Shown here piece after piece: positions 25,420-33,997 of a stretch of DNA of 64,000 nucleotides. The stretch comes from Novosphingobium acidiphilum DSM 19966. GTDB lineage: Bacteria; Pseudomonadota; Alphaproteobacteria; Sphingomonadales; Sphingomonadaceae. The stretch is taken from contig NZ_AUBA01000011.1 of assembly GCF_000429005.1 (NCBI RefSeq), forward strand, positions 80,855 to 144,854, written 5' to 3'. Position 1 is the stretch's first letter. Each line of letters starts with the position of its first letter. Under the pieces are notes generated by a model. It did no database searches. It saw only the letters and a program-made list of their open reading frames with translations, and was not told the DNA's origin. Made by a program: the position numbers and the translations under genes.

Positions 25420-26942
25420 CGGACAGTCTTTCTGAAAAAGATCAGCGGCGATCGGAACGGCTGCGCCGCGGTGATCGCGCGGCGCAGCGCCAGTTGCAGC
25501 GCGGCATAGGCCGCGATCAGCGCCAGCGCATCGCGCGCCAGCACGGCCAGGGCCAGCACCCCGCCCGCCGCCGTGTGGACCGGCAGGATCCAGGCCAGCG
25601 CCGCACAGCCCAGCCCGGACAGCGCCGCCAGCACAAACGGACGCATGACCAGCCCTGGCGCCAGGCCGCCCTCGTCCACCAGATAGGCCAGCATCGGCCC
25701 CAGCATCAGCAGTGCTGCCACCATATCGGCCAGCGCGACCATGGTCAGGCCAAACGGCAGCGCGATCATGAAGCAGGCCAAACCCGCGCCGGCCGTCAGC
25801 AGCGCCAGGTGCCGGGTCAACCAGGCCTTGCCCAGCAGGGGAAACAACGGTTCGGCCAGGGCCTGCGGCAGCCGGGCCACGGTGCCCAGCGCCAGCAATG
25901 CCACCAGCACCGCCGCGTCGCCCCACCTGGCCCCCAGCAACAGGCGCACCACGCTGTCCGATTCGAGCGCCAGCACGACCAGCAGACCCGACCCCACCGT
26001 GATCGCCAGATCGAGAAAGCGGTGCGCCGCCGCCTGCAGCCCAAGACCCGCCGTCGCCGCGTGATCGGGATCGTGCGCGGTGCGCAGCCACGACCAGCCG
26101 ACCATGCGCGCCGGTTCACGGATCACCTCTTGCGCCATGCCGGCCAGACGCATGGCCGCGCGATACAACCCGACCAGCGCGGGCGGAAACGCCGCGCCGA
26201 TCACCAGCGTGGTCATGTTGCCCTGCCAATAGGTCAGCACGCGGGCCGAGGTGATGTGCAGCGAAAAACGTGCCATGTGCCGCATGGCATCGCGCCGGGG
26301 CAGCGCCAGCCCCAGCCGCCGTGCAGCGATGGTATAGCCGGCCAGTTCCACCCCGAGCAGCGCCAGTTTGGCCCAGGCCAGCGCCGCCAGCCCTGCTCCC
26401 CGGTGCAACAACGCAACCCCGGTGATCAGCCCGGCCAGCTCGCACGCGGTTTGCACCACGGCGATGTGGCTCAGCCGGGCAGCGCGGGTCAGTACCCCCA
26501 TCTGCACACAGACCAGCGGGCGCGCCACGATCCACGGCAACAACAGCCCGCCCACCATGATCAGCGCCGGATTGATCGCCAGCAAGCGCCCCGCGGCGAG
26601 CAGGCCCAGCCCGGCCAGCACGATCACCGCGCCGGTGATCAGCGCCGCGCCGCCCGCCTCGTCAATCTGGCGCGGATCGCGCGCGCACAGCACCCATTCG
26701 CGCCAGCCCGCCTCGGCCAGGACAGTCAGCCCGACGATGATCGTATAGGCCAGGCTGAACACCCCGAAATCGGCCGTGGACAGCACGCGCGCGGTATAAA
26801 GAAACAGGCCGAACTGCATCGCCTGCGCCGCAATCCGCGCAAACGCCAGGCCGCCCGCACCCATGGCGCGCGCACGGTGATGCGGCGCATGATCGGGGGA
26901 CGGGGCGGCAACCGCTGCGGGATCGATGGTATCGGATGTCAC
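25416..26942 (-). CDS. Polysaccharide flippase (Wzx/MATE-like oligosaccharide transporter)
   Basis: An integral inner-membrane protein of roughly 480-510 residues. It has about twelve hydrophobic segments in the pattern of oligosaccharide flippases: FARIAAQAMQFGLFLYTARVL near the N terminus, then alternating helices to the end. It would move lipid-linked repeat units to the periplasmic face for polymerisation. The start is uncertain. The GTG at 26940-26942 is taken here, and ATG 26862-26864 would also give a full flippase. It is upstream of, and overlaps by 4 bp, the GT2 gene. Confidence 0.8.
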   Translation of the reverse strand: MTSDTIDPAAVAAPSPDHAPHHRARAMGAGGLAFARIAAQAMQFGLFLYTARVLSTADFGVFSLAYTIIVGLTVLAEAGWREWVLCARDPRQIDEAGGAALITGAVIVLAGLGLLAAGRLLAINPALIMVGGLLLPWIVARPLVCVQMGVLTRAARLSHIAVVQTACELAGLITGVALLHRGAGLAALAWAKLALLGVELAGYTIAARRLGLALPRRDAMRHMARFSLHITSARVLTYWQGNMTTLVIGAAFPPALVGLYRAAMRLAGMAQEVIREPARMVGWSWLRTAHDPDHAATAGLGLQAAAHRFLDLAITVGSGLLVVLALESDSVVRLLLGARWGDAAVLVALLALGTVARLPQALAEPLFPLLGKAWLTRHLALLTAGAGLACFMIALPFGLTMVALADMVAALLMLGPMLAYLVDEGGLAPGLVMRPFVLAALSGLGCAALAWILPVHTAAGGVLALAVLARDALALIAAYAALQLALRRAITAAQPFRSPLIFFRKTVR

Positions 26943-27215
26943 GCCGTTCACACACCGCAACGGGGCCGTGGCGGCAATCGGGGAAGGCGCGATATTGAAC
27001 CCAACCCGACATCGCGCACCGCACCGCCGGGGTGTAATGCATCGGTCGCAGCCCGGCGCGGCGCAGGCACACCGCGCGATCGGCAGACCCGGGCAATCCT
27101 CGATAATGGTCGAACTCGCGGTTGCCTGTGCTTGGGGGGGCGACAAAGATCACCGCCAGGCCGTCGATCAAAGCCATTTTGCCGATCCATGCGACGCCCA
27201 AGACAGGGATTTTTG
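26943..27215. other. Divergent spacer between flippase and glycosyltransferase genes
   Basis: About 270 bp between divergently read polysaccharide genes. It must carry promoters for both directions. The open frame continuing the flippase upstream lacks coding character. No repeat or clear promoter box was found. Confidence 0.3.
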
Positions 27216-28304
27216 GTGCACCCGCGCACGGTCATCATCAACGGCAGGTTTCTGCTCGGCGGCTCTACCGGGGTGCACCGCGTGGCCGAAGAATTGACGG
27301 TGCAGATCTATGCCCTGCTGCGCCAGCGCCCCGATCTGGCGGCGCGCATCGCCTTTGAGCTGTGGGTGCCGCCCGGCGCACGCGCAGGCGCCGACACGCT
27401 GGGCCTGCCCTATCGCGTGGCGGGGCGGCTCGACGGACGGGTGTGGGAACAGGTTACCCTGCCGATGATGGCGCGCGGACGCATGATCCTGAGCCTGTGC
27501 AATGTCGGGGTGATCGCGGCGAACCATGCGGTGACGATGATCCACGATGCCCAGGTGCATATCACCCCGCAAAGCTACAGCCGGCCGTTTCGCGCCTGGT
27601 ACCGGTTCCAACAGGGCCTGATCGGCCATCGCCACCGCCGCATCCTGACCGTTTCGGAATTTTCGCGCGACCAACTGGCCCATTATGGTGTCGCCCCGCG
27701 CGATCGGATCGGGGTCATCCACAACGGCATCGACCATATGACCAGGGCGCGCCCCGATCCGGCGGCTCTGCACCGGCTTGGCCTGGTGCCCGGCCAATTT
27801 GTGGTGTCGCTGGCCAACACGCAGGCGCACAAGAATATCGCGATGCTGCTGCGCGCGTTTGCAGACCCTGCGCTGCGCGCGGTAACGCTGGTGTTGTTCG
27901 GATCGCACGGGGCGGATCAGTTCAACAGTTGCGGTCACGTCGTGCCGCCCAATGTGCGTTTTGCCGGTCGGATCGACGATGGGCAATTGGCCGCACTGCT
28001 TGGGGCTGCGCGGTGCCTGGCGTTTCCGTCGTGTACCGAAGGGTTCGGACTGCCTCCGCTTGAAGCGATGCACGCGGGGTGTCCTGCGCTGGTCGCCCCG
28101 GCCGGCGCCCTGCCCGAAGTGTGCGGCGATGCCGCGATCTATGCCGACCCGGGGCAGCCGGACCAGTGGGTCGAAGCGATCGTCCGGTTGGGGCATGACG
28201 ACGCGCTGCGCCAACGCCTGATCGCGGCCGGACACGATCAGGCGGCGCGGTTCACCTGGGCCAAGGCGGCGCAACAGCTGATTGCGGAATTGCTCGACAT
28301 CTGA
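27216..28304 (+). CDS. Family-4 glycosyltransferase
   Basis: A 362-residue GT-B enzyme. The N-terminal domain carries NGRFLLGGSTGVHRVAEEL, the linker TVSEFSRDQL. The C-terminal nucleotide-sugar domain has SLANTQAHKN and the E-x7-E type motif in SCTEGFGLPPLEAMHAGCP. It starts with GTG at 27216, preceded by AGGGA with normal spacing. A TTG three bases earlier is possible. It probably adds mannose, rhamnose or a similar sugar to a lipid-linked saccharide. It is divergent from the flippase gene. Confidence 0.9.
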   Translation: MHPRTVIINGRFLLGGSTGVHRVAEELTVQIYALLRQRPDLAARIAFELWVPPGARAGADTLGLPYRVAGRLDGRVWEQVTLPMMARGRMILSLCNVGVIAANHAVTMIHDAQVHITPQSYSRPFRAWYRFQQGLIGHRHRRILTVSEFSRDQLAHYGVAPRDRIGVIHNGIDHMTRARPDPAALHRLGLVPGQFVVSLANTQAHKNIAMLLRAFADPALRAVTLVLFGSHGADQFNSCGHVVPPNVRFAGRIDDGQLAALLGAARCLAFPSCTEGFGLPPLEAMHAGCPALVAPAGALPEVCGDAAIYADPGQPDQWVEAIVRLGHDDALRQRLIAAGHDQAARFTWAKAAQQLIAELLDI

Positions 28305-28310
28305 ATGCGA

Positions 28311-28502
28311 TCAGTCGCGCTGAAAGATCGCCTCGATCGACAGCGCAAACAGTTCGGCGATGCGAAAGGCAAGCGGCAGCGAAGGATCGTATTTGCCGGT
28401 CTCGATCGCATTGACCGACTGACGCGACACGCCCAGCTGTTCGGCCAGGTCCTGCTGGCTCCAGTTGCGCTCTGCGCGCAGGACTTTGAGACGGTTGTTC
28501 AT
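28311..28502 (-). CDS. Small XRE-family transcriptional regulator
   Basis: This 63-residue protein is essentially one helix-turn-helix of the Cro/CI type: RLKVLRAERNWSQQDLAEQL then GVSRQSVNAIETGKYDPSL. It is the YozG-like small regulator form. The ATG at 28500-28502 overlaps the stop of the membrane-protein gene by 4 bp, so the two are one unit. A longer frame upstream is unlikely. It probably represses its own operon through sites such as the inverted repeat at 28934-28949. Confidence 0.9.
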   Translation of the reverse strand: MNNRLKVLRAERNWSQQDLAEQLGVSRQSVNAIETGKYDPSLPLAFRIAELFALSIEAIFQRD

Positions 28503-28912
28503 GCACACCCCCCGGTGCCAAGCGTTGCCTTGTTGAACATGGCGCCGCCCGCAAGGCCGACGGCCCACAGCGGAAAGACCCAGAACACCGGCAACGGCGG
28601 AACCGCGGTAAAGATTTCAAGCACGCCCCACACGCTGCAACCGGCCAGCGTCAGCGCAGTGGCAAACAGCGCCTTTCTGACTTCGAGCAGACGCAGATAT
28701 TCGTCGTCAAGTTCAAGCAGCAGTCGGGCAATCGCATAGATCATGAACAGGATCGCAAGGCCCGGCACCAACGCCACCCCGATCGCCTCGGGACTGGGCG
28801 CAGCACGGTGGTGCAGGATCGTGGACGCTGCAAAGATGGCCGCGACGTAAACCACGGTCGCAAGGGCCATGCGGCGCTGATAGCTGCGAAACGCGGGATT
28901 GCGTGGAGACAT
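28499..28912 (-). CDS. Four-helix integral membrane protein partner of XRE regulator
   Basis: A 137-residue protein not recognised beyond a membrane topology. Four hydrophobic segments lie near residues 15-33, 43-66, 82-102 and 108-127, with a charged loop (ELDDEYLRLLEVRKA) between the second and third. An AAAAGGA ribosome site precedes the ATG. Two-gene units of a small multi-helix membrane protein and a YozG-type XRE regulator are widespread in bacteria. Their function is poorly known, possibly membrane stress or growth-state control. Confidence 0.75.
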   Translation of the reverse strand: MSPRNPAFRSYQRRMALATVVYVAAIFAASTILHHRAAPSPEAIGVALVPGLAILFMIYAIARLLLELDDEYLRLLEVRKALFATALTLAGCSVWGVLEIFTAVPPLPVFWVFPLWAVGLAGGAMFNKATLGTGGCA

Positions 28913-28933
28913 GACAAGTGTCCTTTTCGTTGT

Positions 28934-28949
28934 GTAAACTGACCTTTAC
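28934..28949. promoter_or_regulatory. Inverted repeat GTAAA-N6-TTTAC in promoter of the XRE unit
   Basis: GTAAA (28934-28938) and TTTAC (28945-28949) form a perfect inverted repeat 22 bp upstream of the membrane-protein start. A further TTTACAC half-site is at 28977-28983. The size fits an operator for a small XRE dimer. Confidence 0.45.
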
Positions 28950-29147
28950 CTTTCCGTCAGGATTAGTCAAGCTTCATTTACACATTGCAAAGCGAACTTG
29001 TCACAGACCCGGCGCGCACCGGCTGTGGCTTGGCGTGCTGAACCATCTGACCTTTTGCCGCGCGTGCCCGACCTTCGCGACCGCGATGCGGGGCCCGCGT
29101 GCTGCGGGTGAGCGGCCTGTTGATCGCCAAGGGAGCGCAGTGACCGT

Positions 29148-30302
29148 TTATCCTGTCCGCCGGACGGCATGGGCAGCGTGGTGCCATTCGTCATCCAAGC
29201 CCAGGCCCTGCGCGACGGCCGCACGGATGCCCGCATCGAACACGTCGGGGGCGAAGCGCCGCGCATTGGCCAGCGCGGCGGCGGGGGAAAAATGGTGCAG
29301 CCAGACCTCGCAGCGTTCGACCGCTTCGATCAGCGCATCGACCGACTGTTGGTCGAAAAACAGCCCGGTTTCGCCGTCGATCACGGTTTCGCGCACACCG
29401 CCGCCGGCAAAGGCGATCACCGGGCGGCCCGACGCGTTGGCCTCAACCGGGATCAGACCGAAATCCTCTTCGGCGGGGAACACCAGCGCGCGGCACTGGG
29501 CATAGGCGCGGACCAGATCGGCAAATGCCAGCCGGGGCACGATGGTTATGTTGGGTGTGGCGCGGCGCGCAATGTGTGCGGCAAGTTCGCCGGTGCCCAC
29601 CATCAACAATGGCAGACCCAGCCGCGCAAAGGCATCCACCACCAGGTCGGCGCGTTTGTAGGGGGTCATTTGCCCCACCCACAGGTACTGTTGGCCGATA
29701 TCGTCGGACGCCGCAAATCGGCTGACATCGACAGGGGGGTGAACCACGCCCGCCGCGCGCGCCCAGGCCTTGCGCACGCGGCGCGCGATGAACGCACTGT
29801 TGGCCAGGACGCGGTCGGGCCGCTGGGCCGACGCATGATCCCACTGCCGCAGGCGATGAAACAGTGGCGGCATCACGGTGCGCGTCAACCAGCCGGCACG
29901 CGCCCGGTAATCGTGGAAATGATCCCACAGATAGCGCATGGGCGAATGGCAATAGCACAAGTGAAACGCATCGGGCGGGGCGATCACCCCCTTGGCCGGT
30001 CCGGCTTCGCTGCTGATCACCAGATCATAGCCACGCAAATCGAACGCTTCGAGCGCCATCGGCATCAGCGGCAGATAATGCTGATAGAGCCGCGCAGCGC
30101 CGGGCAAACGGGCAATGAACGAGGTCTGGATGCGGTGCGCACGGATCGTGCCCGACAGGCGTTCGGGGCGCACGACATGCGTAAAGATATCGGCACCGGG
30201 GTAAAGCCGCAGCAACCGTTCCAGCACACGTTCGCCACCGCGCATGCCGACCAGCCAATAATGGATGATCGCCACCCGGGGTGCGGTGGTGCGTGGGGCC
30301 AT
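29148..30302 (-). CDS. Family-4 glycosyltransferase (WbaZ-like)
   Basis: This 384-residue GT-B enzyme starts RVAIIHYWLVGMRGGERVLE, the usual front of this subgroup. It carries CYCHSPMRYLWDHFHDY, typical of mannosyl/rhamnosyl transferases annotated as WbaZ-like. Its C-terminal donor domain has YLWVGQMTPYKRADLVVDA and the PAEEDFGLIPVEANASG acid motif. It likely extends a surface or exopolysaccharide repeat unit. The ATG at 30300-30302 is kept. The gene stands alone, convergent with nothing, 235 bp from the XRE unit. Confidence 0.9.
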   Translation of the reverse strand: MAPRTTAPRVAIIHYWLVGMRGGERVLERLLRLYPGADIFTHVVRPERLSGTIRAHRIQTSFIARLPGAARLYQHYLPLMPMALEAFDLRGYDLVISSEAGPAKGVIAPPDAFHLCYCHSPMRYLWDHFHDYRARAGWLTRTVMPPLFHRLRQWDHASAQRPDRVLANSAFIARRVRKAWARAAGVVHPPVDVSRFAASDDIGQQYLWVGQMTPYKRADLVVDAFARLGLPLLMVGTGELAAHIARRATPNITIVPRLAFADLVRAYAQCRALVFPAEEDFGLIPVEANASGRPVIAFAGGGVRETVIDGETGLFFDQQSVDALIEAVERCEVWLHHFSPAAALANARRFAPDVFDAGIRAAVAQGLGLDDEWHHAAHAVRRTG

Positions 30303-30599
30303 GCGCTTTGTTCCTGTCCTTGCCAGCGGTCACGGCGACATTGACGGGCAACGCGCCTGCACAAAACCGCAAGCCGGTCCGCTTTCGACCAGCAGAGGTG
30401 TCGCCTGCGGGGCGCGAACAGGGGTTTGCCGCGATACCGCGCGCGCATCTTCGCACCGTTTCCGGCGCATCTTTCGCTGGTGCGGCAGGATCGGCCGCGG
30501 AATATACGCGCACCGCCCAAATGGTCTGGCATTCGGTCCATGCTGCGGTCATAGGCGAACGCAGACAGCGCGAACGCCTGCCCGATCCATGAGGCTGTG
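30303..30599. other. Divergent spacer between glycosyltransferase and phosphohexomutase genes
   Basis: About 300 bp with promoters for two divergent genes expected. Small open frames on both strands have no recognisable product. No strong repeat was found. Confidence 0.3.
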
Positions 30600-32081
30600 A
30601 TGACGATCACCGTACAAGACTTGATGCGTGAATGTGGCGTTGCGTTTGGCACCAGCGGCGCGCGCGGGCTGGTGTCGGCAATGACCGACCGGGTTTGCTA
30701 CGGCTATACCGCAGGGTTCCTCAAGCACATGGCCGATCAGGGCGAATTTTCCGCTGGTGGCGATGTGGCGCTGGCCGGCGATCTGCGCCCCAGCAGCCCG
30801 CGCATCCTGGCCGCCTGCGCGCGCGCGGTGCGCGATATGGGCGGGGTGCCGGTGTTCTGTGGCTATGTGCCGACGCCCGCGCTGGCGCTTTATGCCTTTG
30901 GCCGGGGCATCCCGTCGCTGATGGTGACCGGCAGCCACATCCCCGCCGATCGCAACGGCATCAAATTCTACCGCTGCAAAGGCGAAGTGCTCAAAGCCGA
31001 CGAAGCGGGGATGAGCGCACAAATGGTCGATCTTGATCGCGGCCAGTTCGATGCCGACGGCATGCTGGCCGTGCCCGAAGCGCTGCCCCCCGTCACCGAC
31101 GCCGCCACCGCCTACAGGCAACGCTATATCGATCATTTCGGGCCGGGCGCGCTGACCGGAATGCGCATCGGCGTCTATCAGCATTCGGCCGTGGGCCGCG
31201 ACATCCTGGCAACGCTGTTGCGCGAACTGGGCGCAGAGATCGAAGTGCTGGGGCGCTCCGAAGTGTTTGTGCCGGTCGATACCGAGGCGATCCGGCCCGA
31301 AGATGTGGTGCTGGCCCGCGACTGGGCGGCGCACTGCGCGCTCGATGCGATCGTATCGACCGATGGTGATTCCGACCGGCCGCTGATCGCCGACGAAACC
31401 GGCACCTGGCTGCGCGGCGATGTGCTGGGCATCCTGTGCGCCACCGGCGTTGCGGCCACCAGCGTCGTCACCCCGGTCAGCAGCAACAGCGCGGTCGAGG
31501 CATGCGGCCGGTTTGGCGCGGTGCGGCGCACGCGCATCGGATCGCCCTATGTGATCAGCGCCATGCACGACGAACTGGCCGCGGGATCGGCCTGTGTCGT
31601 GGGGTACGAGGCCAATGGCGGCTTTTTGCTGGGCAGTGCCATTGCGGGCAAGGCCGGTACCACCGTCGCGCTGCCGACCCGCGATGCGGTGCTACCGATG
31701 CTGATGGTGCTGACGGCCAACGCGCCCAGCGTATCGGCACAGCTGGCCAGCCTGCCGCAGCGTTATACCTTTTCCGACCGGATCGTGCCGTTTCCGCCAG
31801 AGGCCGGCGCCCGGCTGTTCGGGCAACTGACCGCGGGCGATGATGCTGCGCGCATTGCGCTGCAAACGCAGCTGTTCGGCGCGTTTGCCGGCGCGGCGGT
31901 CTCGGTCGACCTGACCGACGGAGTCCGTGCCCATTTTGCCGAAGGCGGCGTGATCCATCTGCGCGGATCGGGCAATGCGCCCGAATTGCGGTGCTACAGC
32001 GAAGGGTCAACCGAGGCCGAGGCGGTCGCGCTCAATGCGCAGGCATGCATTGCGGTCAAGGCGCTGATCGGGCTGGCCTGA
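30600..32081 (+). CDS. Phosphomannomutase/phosphoglucomutase family enzyme
   Basis: A 493-residue alpha-D-phosphohexomutase that interconverts hexose 6- and 1-phosphates for nucleotide-sugar supply. The phosphoserine loop reads VTGSHIPADRNG (Ser112). The metal loop is STDGDSDRP, with a Ser where many members have Gly. The sugar-binding loop is EANGG and the phosphate-binding loop RGSGNAPELR. The ATG at 30600 has GAGG 5 bp upstream. A GTG three bases earlier is less likely. Its place next to polysaccharide genes suggests mannose- or glucose-1-phosphate for that pathway. It is convergent with the DeoR gene. Confidence 0.88.
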   Translation: MTITVQDLMRECGVAFGTSGARGLVSAMTDRVCYGYTAGFLKHMADQGEFSAGGDVALAGDLRPSSPRILAACARAVRDMGGVPVFCGYVPTPALALYAFGRGIPSLMVTGSHIPADRNGIKFYRCKGEVLKADEAGMSAQMVDLDRGQFDADGMLAVPEALPPVTDAATAYRQRYIDHFGPGALTGMRIGVYQHSAVGRDILATLLRELGAEIEVLGRSEVFVPVDTEAIRPEDVVLARDWAAHCALDAIVSTDGDSDRPLIADETGTWLRGDVLGILCATGVAATSVVTPVSSNSAVEACGRFGAVRRTRIGSPYVISAMHDELAAGSACVVGYEANGGFLLGSAIAGKAGTTVALPTRDAVLPMLMVLTANAPSVSAQLASLPQRYTFSDRIVPFPPEAGARLFGQLTAGDDAARIALQTQLFGAFAGAAVSVDLTDGVRAHFAEGGVIHLRGSGNAPELRCYSEGSTEAEAVALNAQACIAVKALIGLA

Positions 32082-32091
32082 TCGGCGCGCC

Positions 32092-32883
32092 TTATGGCGC
32101 GATGATCAGCCGCACCCCCGCAGCCCGGACCATCGCTGCATCGGCGTCGCTGATCGCGGCATCGGTGATCAGCACGTCGACTTCGTCCAGCCCGCACACG
32201 ATCGCGCCCGAGGACGAGGCGAATTTGGATGAATCGACCAGCAGGATCACCTCTTCGGCGCGATCGAGCAGGCGCCGCTCGGCCGCGACCAGGATCACGT
32301 CCTGCTGCATCACCCCGCGCGGGCCGACCGCAGCCGCGCCCATGAACAGGCGTGGCGCGTGGAACCGCGGCATCGAATCCTCGCCCGCGGGGGCCAGGAT
32401 GATGTTCTGTTCACGAAACACCGTGCCCGACGGCACCAGGATGCGCGTGCCCGGTTGGGCCAGCAGGGCATCGACGATGTGCAGCGAATTGGTCAGCACC
32501 GCCAGGTCGCGCCCCCCCAGATAAGGGCACATCTGGAACGTGGTGGTGCCACCGTCGATCATCACCGCCTCGCCCGGCTGGCACAACCCCGCGGCAGCCC
32601 GGCCGATCGCGCGTTTGGCGGTGATGTTGCGCGTGATCGCCAGATCGAACGGCGTGCCGGTCAGCCGCGCGCCGCGGCCATCGCGCGCGCCCTCGTCGGC
32701 GCCATCGGCCAGCCGCGCGCCGCCGTGCACGCGCACAAGCTGCCCGGTGGATTCAAGCCGCGCCAGATCGCGGCGGATCGTCGCGGGCGACGCATCCAGC
32801 CGCGATTCCAGATCGCGATAGGTGACGAACCCGGTCGGTGACAGGGCGGCCAGGATCAATCGTTCGCGTTGGGTGGCATGCAT
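32092..32883 (-). CDS. DeoR-family transcriptional regulator of the rhamnose locus
   Basis: This 263-residue regulator has an N-terminal winged helix (QRERLILAALSPTGFVTYRD, then LDASPATIRRDLARLE) and a DeoR sugar-phosphate sensor domain (VMIDGGTTTFQM, LTNSLHIVDAL, DSSKF). It follows RhaT on the same strand at the edge of the rhamnose genes, as in other alphaproteobacterial rhamnose loci. It would repress the divergent rha promoters until rhamnose or rhamnulose phosphate appears. Candidate sites lie at 36608-36642. Confidence 0.88.
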   Translation of the reverse strand: MHATQRERLILAALSPTGFVTYRDLESRLDASPATIRRDLARLESTGQLVRVHGGARLADGADEGARDGRGARLTGTPFDLAITRNITAKRAIGRAAAGLCQPGEAVMIDGGTTTFQMCPYLGGRDLAVLTNSLHIVDALLAQPGTRILVPSGTVFREQNIILAPAGEDSMPRFHAPRLFMGAAAVGPRGVMQQDVILVAAERRLLDRAEEVILLVDSSKFASSSGAIVCGLDEVDVLITDAAISDADAAMVRAAGVRLIIAP

Positions 32884-32921
32884 GATGCAGTCCCTATGCC
32901 GTCACAAACGCGCAAAATCCA

Positions 32922-33980
32922 TCATGAACCCGCGGCCAGCATATTGCCCCCGCCGATCACCACCGTGGCGGCGATCAACAGGCCGATGCCCGTCCACACC
33001 TGCGACCGGGTGCGCGCGCTGGCCTGCGCCCATTCGCCCAGCGCAAACCCCCACAATGTCGAAAACAGGATGATGCTGGCCATATGCAGCGTCCAGCTGG
33101 AAAAGCCGAACCGGCCCATCTGGCTTTCACCCATGGTGTAGAAAAAGAACTGCCCGTACCACAGCGTGCCGCCCAGCGCCGCCAGCAGCCAGTTGCGCAG
33201 CAGCGGCGCACGGGCCACGACCGGATCGTTGGTGCGTCCGAAAAACTGCCCGGCGCTGCGGTTGCGCACGATCAGGCCCGCGCACCAGATCAGATTGGTG
33301 GTCAGCCCGCCTGCCAGCACCACGCACAGCACCGGCAGACCTTGTGCCAACGGATCGGTCCCGGCCTTGAGCGCCAGATCGCGGATCGGTTGCCCGGCAT
33401 CGAGCCCCCAGGCAAAACACCCCGACATCACGCCCGAAAACACCGCGATCAGCAGACCTTTGACCACGTTGAATTCACCCTGGGCGTTGCCCCCGATCTC
33501 GCGCGATTTGGCCTGGCCGGCGCGAGCGACGATGACGATCCCGACCAGCGTGACGACAATCCCCGCCAGCGTCAGCTGCCCGCTGGCGCGGCCCGCGATC
33601 GCGCCGATAGTGCCGTGAAACACCGGCGGCCCCAAAGTGCCGATCACGGTGGTCAGCCCCAGCGCGACCGCCATGCCCAGCGACAGCCCGAGATAGCGCA
33701 TCGTCAAACCGAAGGTCAGCCCGCCAAAGCCCCACATCAGCCCCCAGAACCAGCACCAGAACAACGTGGCATGCGGTGTGGCGCCCAGCACGCCCAACAG
33801 ATCGGGGGTGCGGACGAACGCCATGATCCACGGCGCAATCAGCCAGCTGAACAGCCCGCCTGCCAGCCAGAACACTTCCCACGACCACAACCGGATGCGT
33901 TTGTAGGGCACATAGAAACTGGCCGAGGAAAACCCGCCGATCCAGTGAAACACCACGCCGAGCGCGGGATTGGGTAGCAT
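32922..33980 (-). CDS. rhaT: L-rhamnose/proton symporter
   Basis: A 352-residue integral membrane transporter of the RhaT family, about ten helices, that imports L-rhamnose with a proton. N-terminal VVFHWIGGFSSASFYVPYKR and the conserved SGVMSGCFAWGLDAG and GGTLWYGQFFFYTMGESQMG segments are distinctive. The start is ATG 33978-33980. The longer open frame upstream overlaps lldD and is composition noise. It sits 17 bp after the L-lactate dehydrogenase gene. Confidence 0.93.
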   Translation of the reverse strand: MLPNPALGVVFHWIGGFSSASFYVPYKRIRLWSWEVFWLAGGLFSWLIAPWIMAFVRTPDLLGVLGATPHATLFWCWFWGLMWGFGGLTFGLTMRYLGLSLGMAVALGLTTVIGTLGPPVFHGTIGAIAGRASGQLTLAGIVVTLVGIVIVARAGQAKSREIGGNAQGEFNVVKGLLIAVFSGVMSGCFAWGLDAGQPIRDLALKAGTDPLAQGLPVLCVVLAGGLTTNLIWCAGLIVRNRSAGQFFGRTNDPVVARAPLLRNWLLAALGGTLWYGQFFFYTMGESQMGRFGFSSWTLHMASIILFSTLWGFALGEWAQASARTRSQVWTGIGLLIAATVVIGGGNMLAAGS

Positions 33981-33997
33981 GGTGCGATAATCTTTCG

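Noticed and set aside
25398..27215. Upstream plus-strand extension of the glycosyltransferase frame
   Set aside because: This part is antisense to the flippase and rich in Gln/Arg/His. The glycosyltransferase domain starts cleanly at the GTG at 27216 with a ribosome site.
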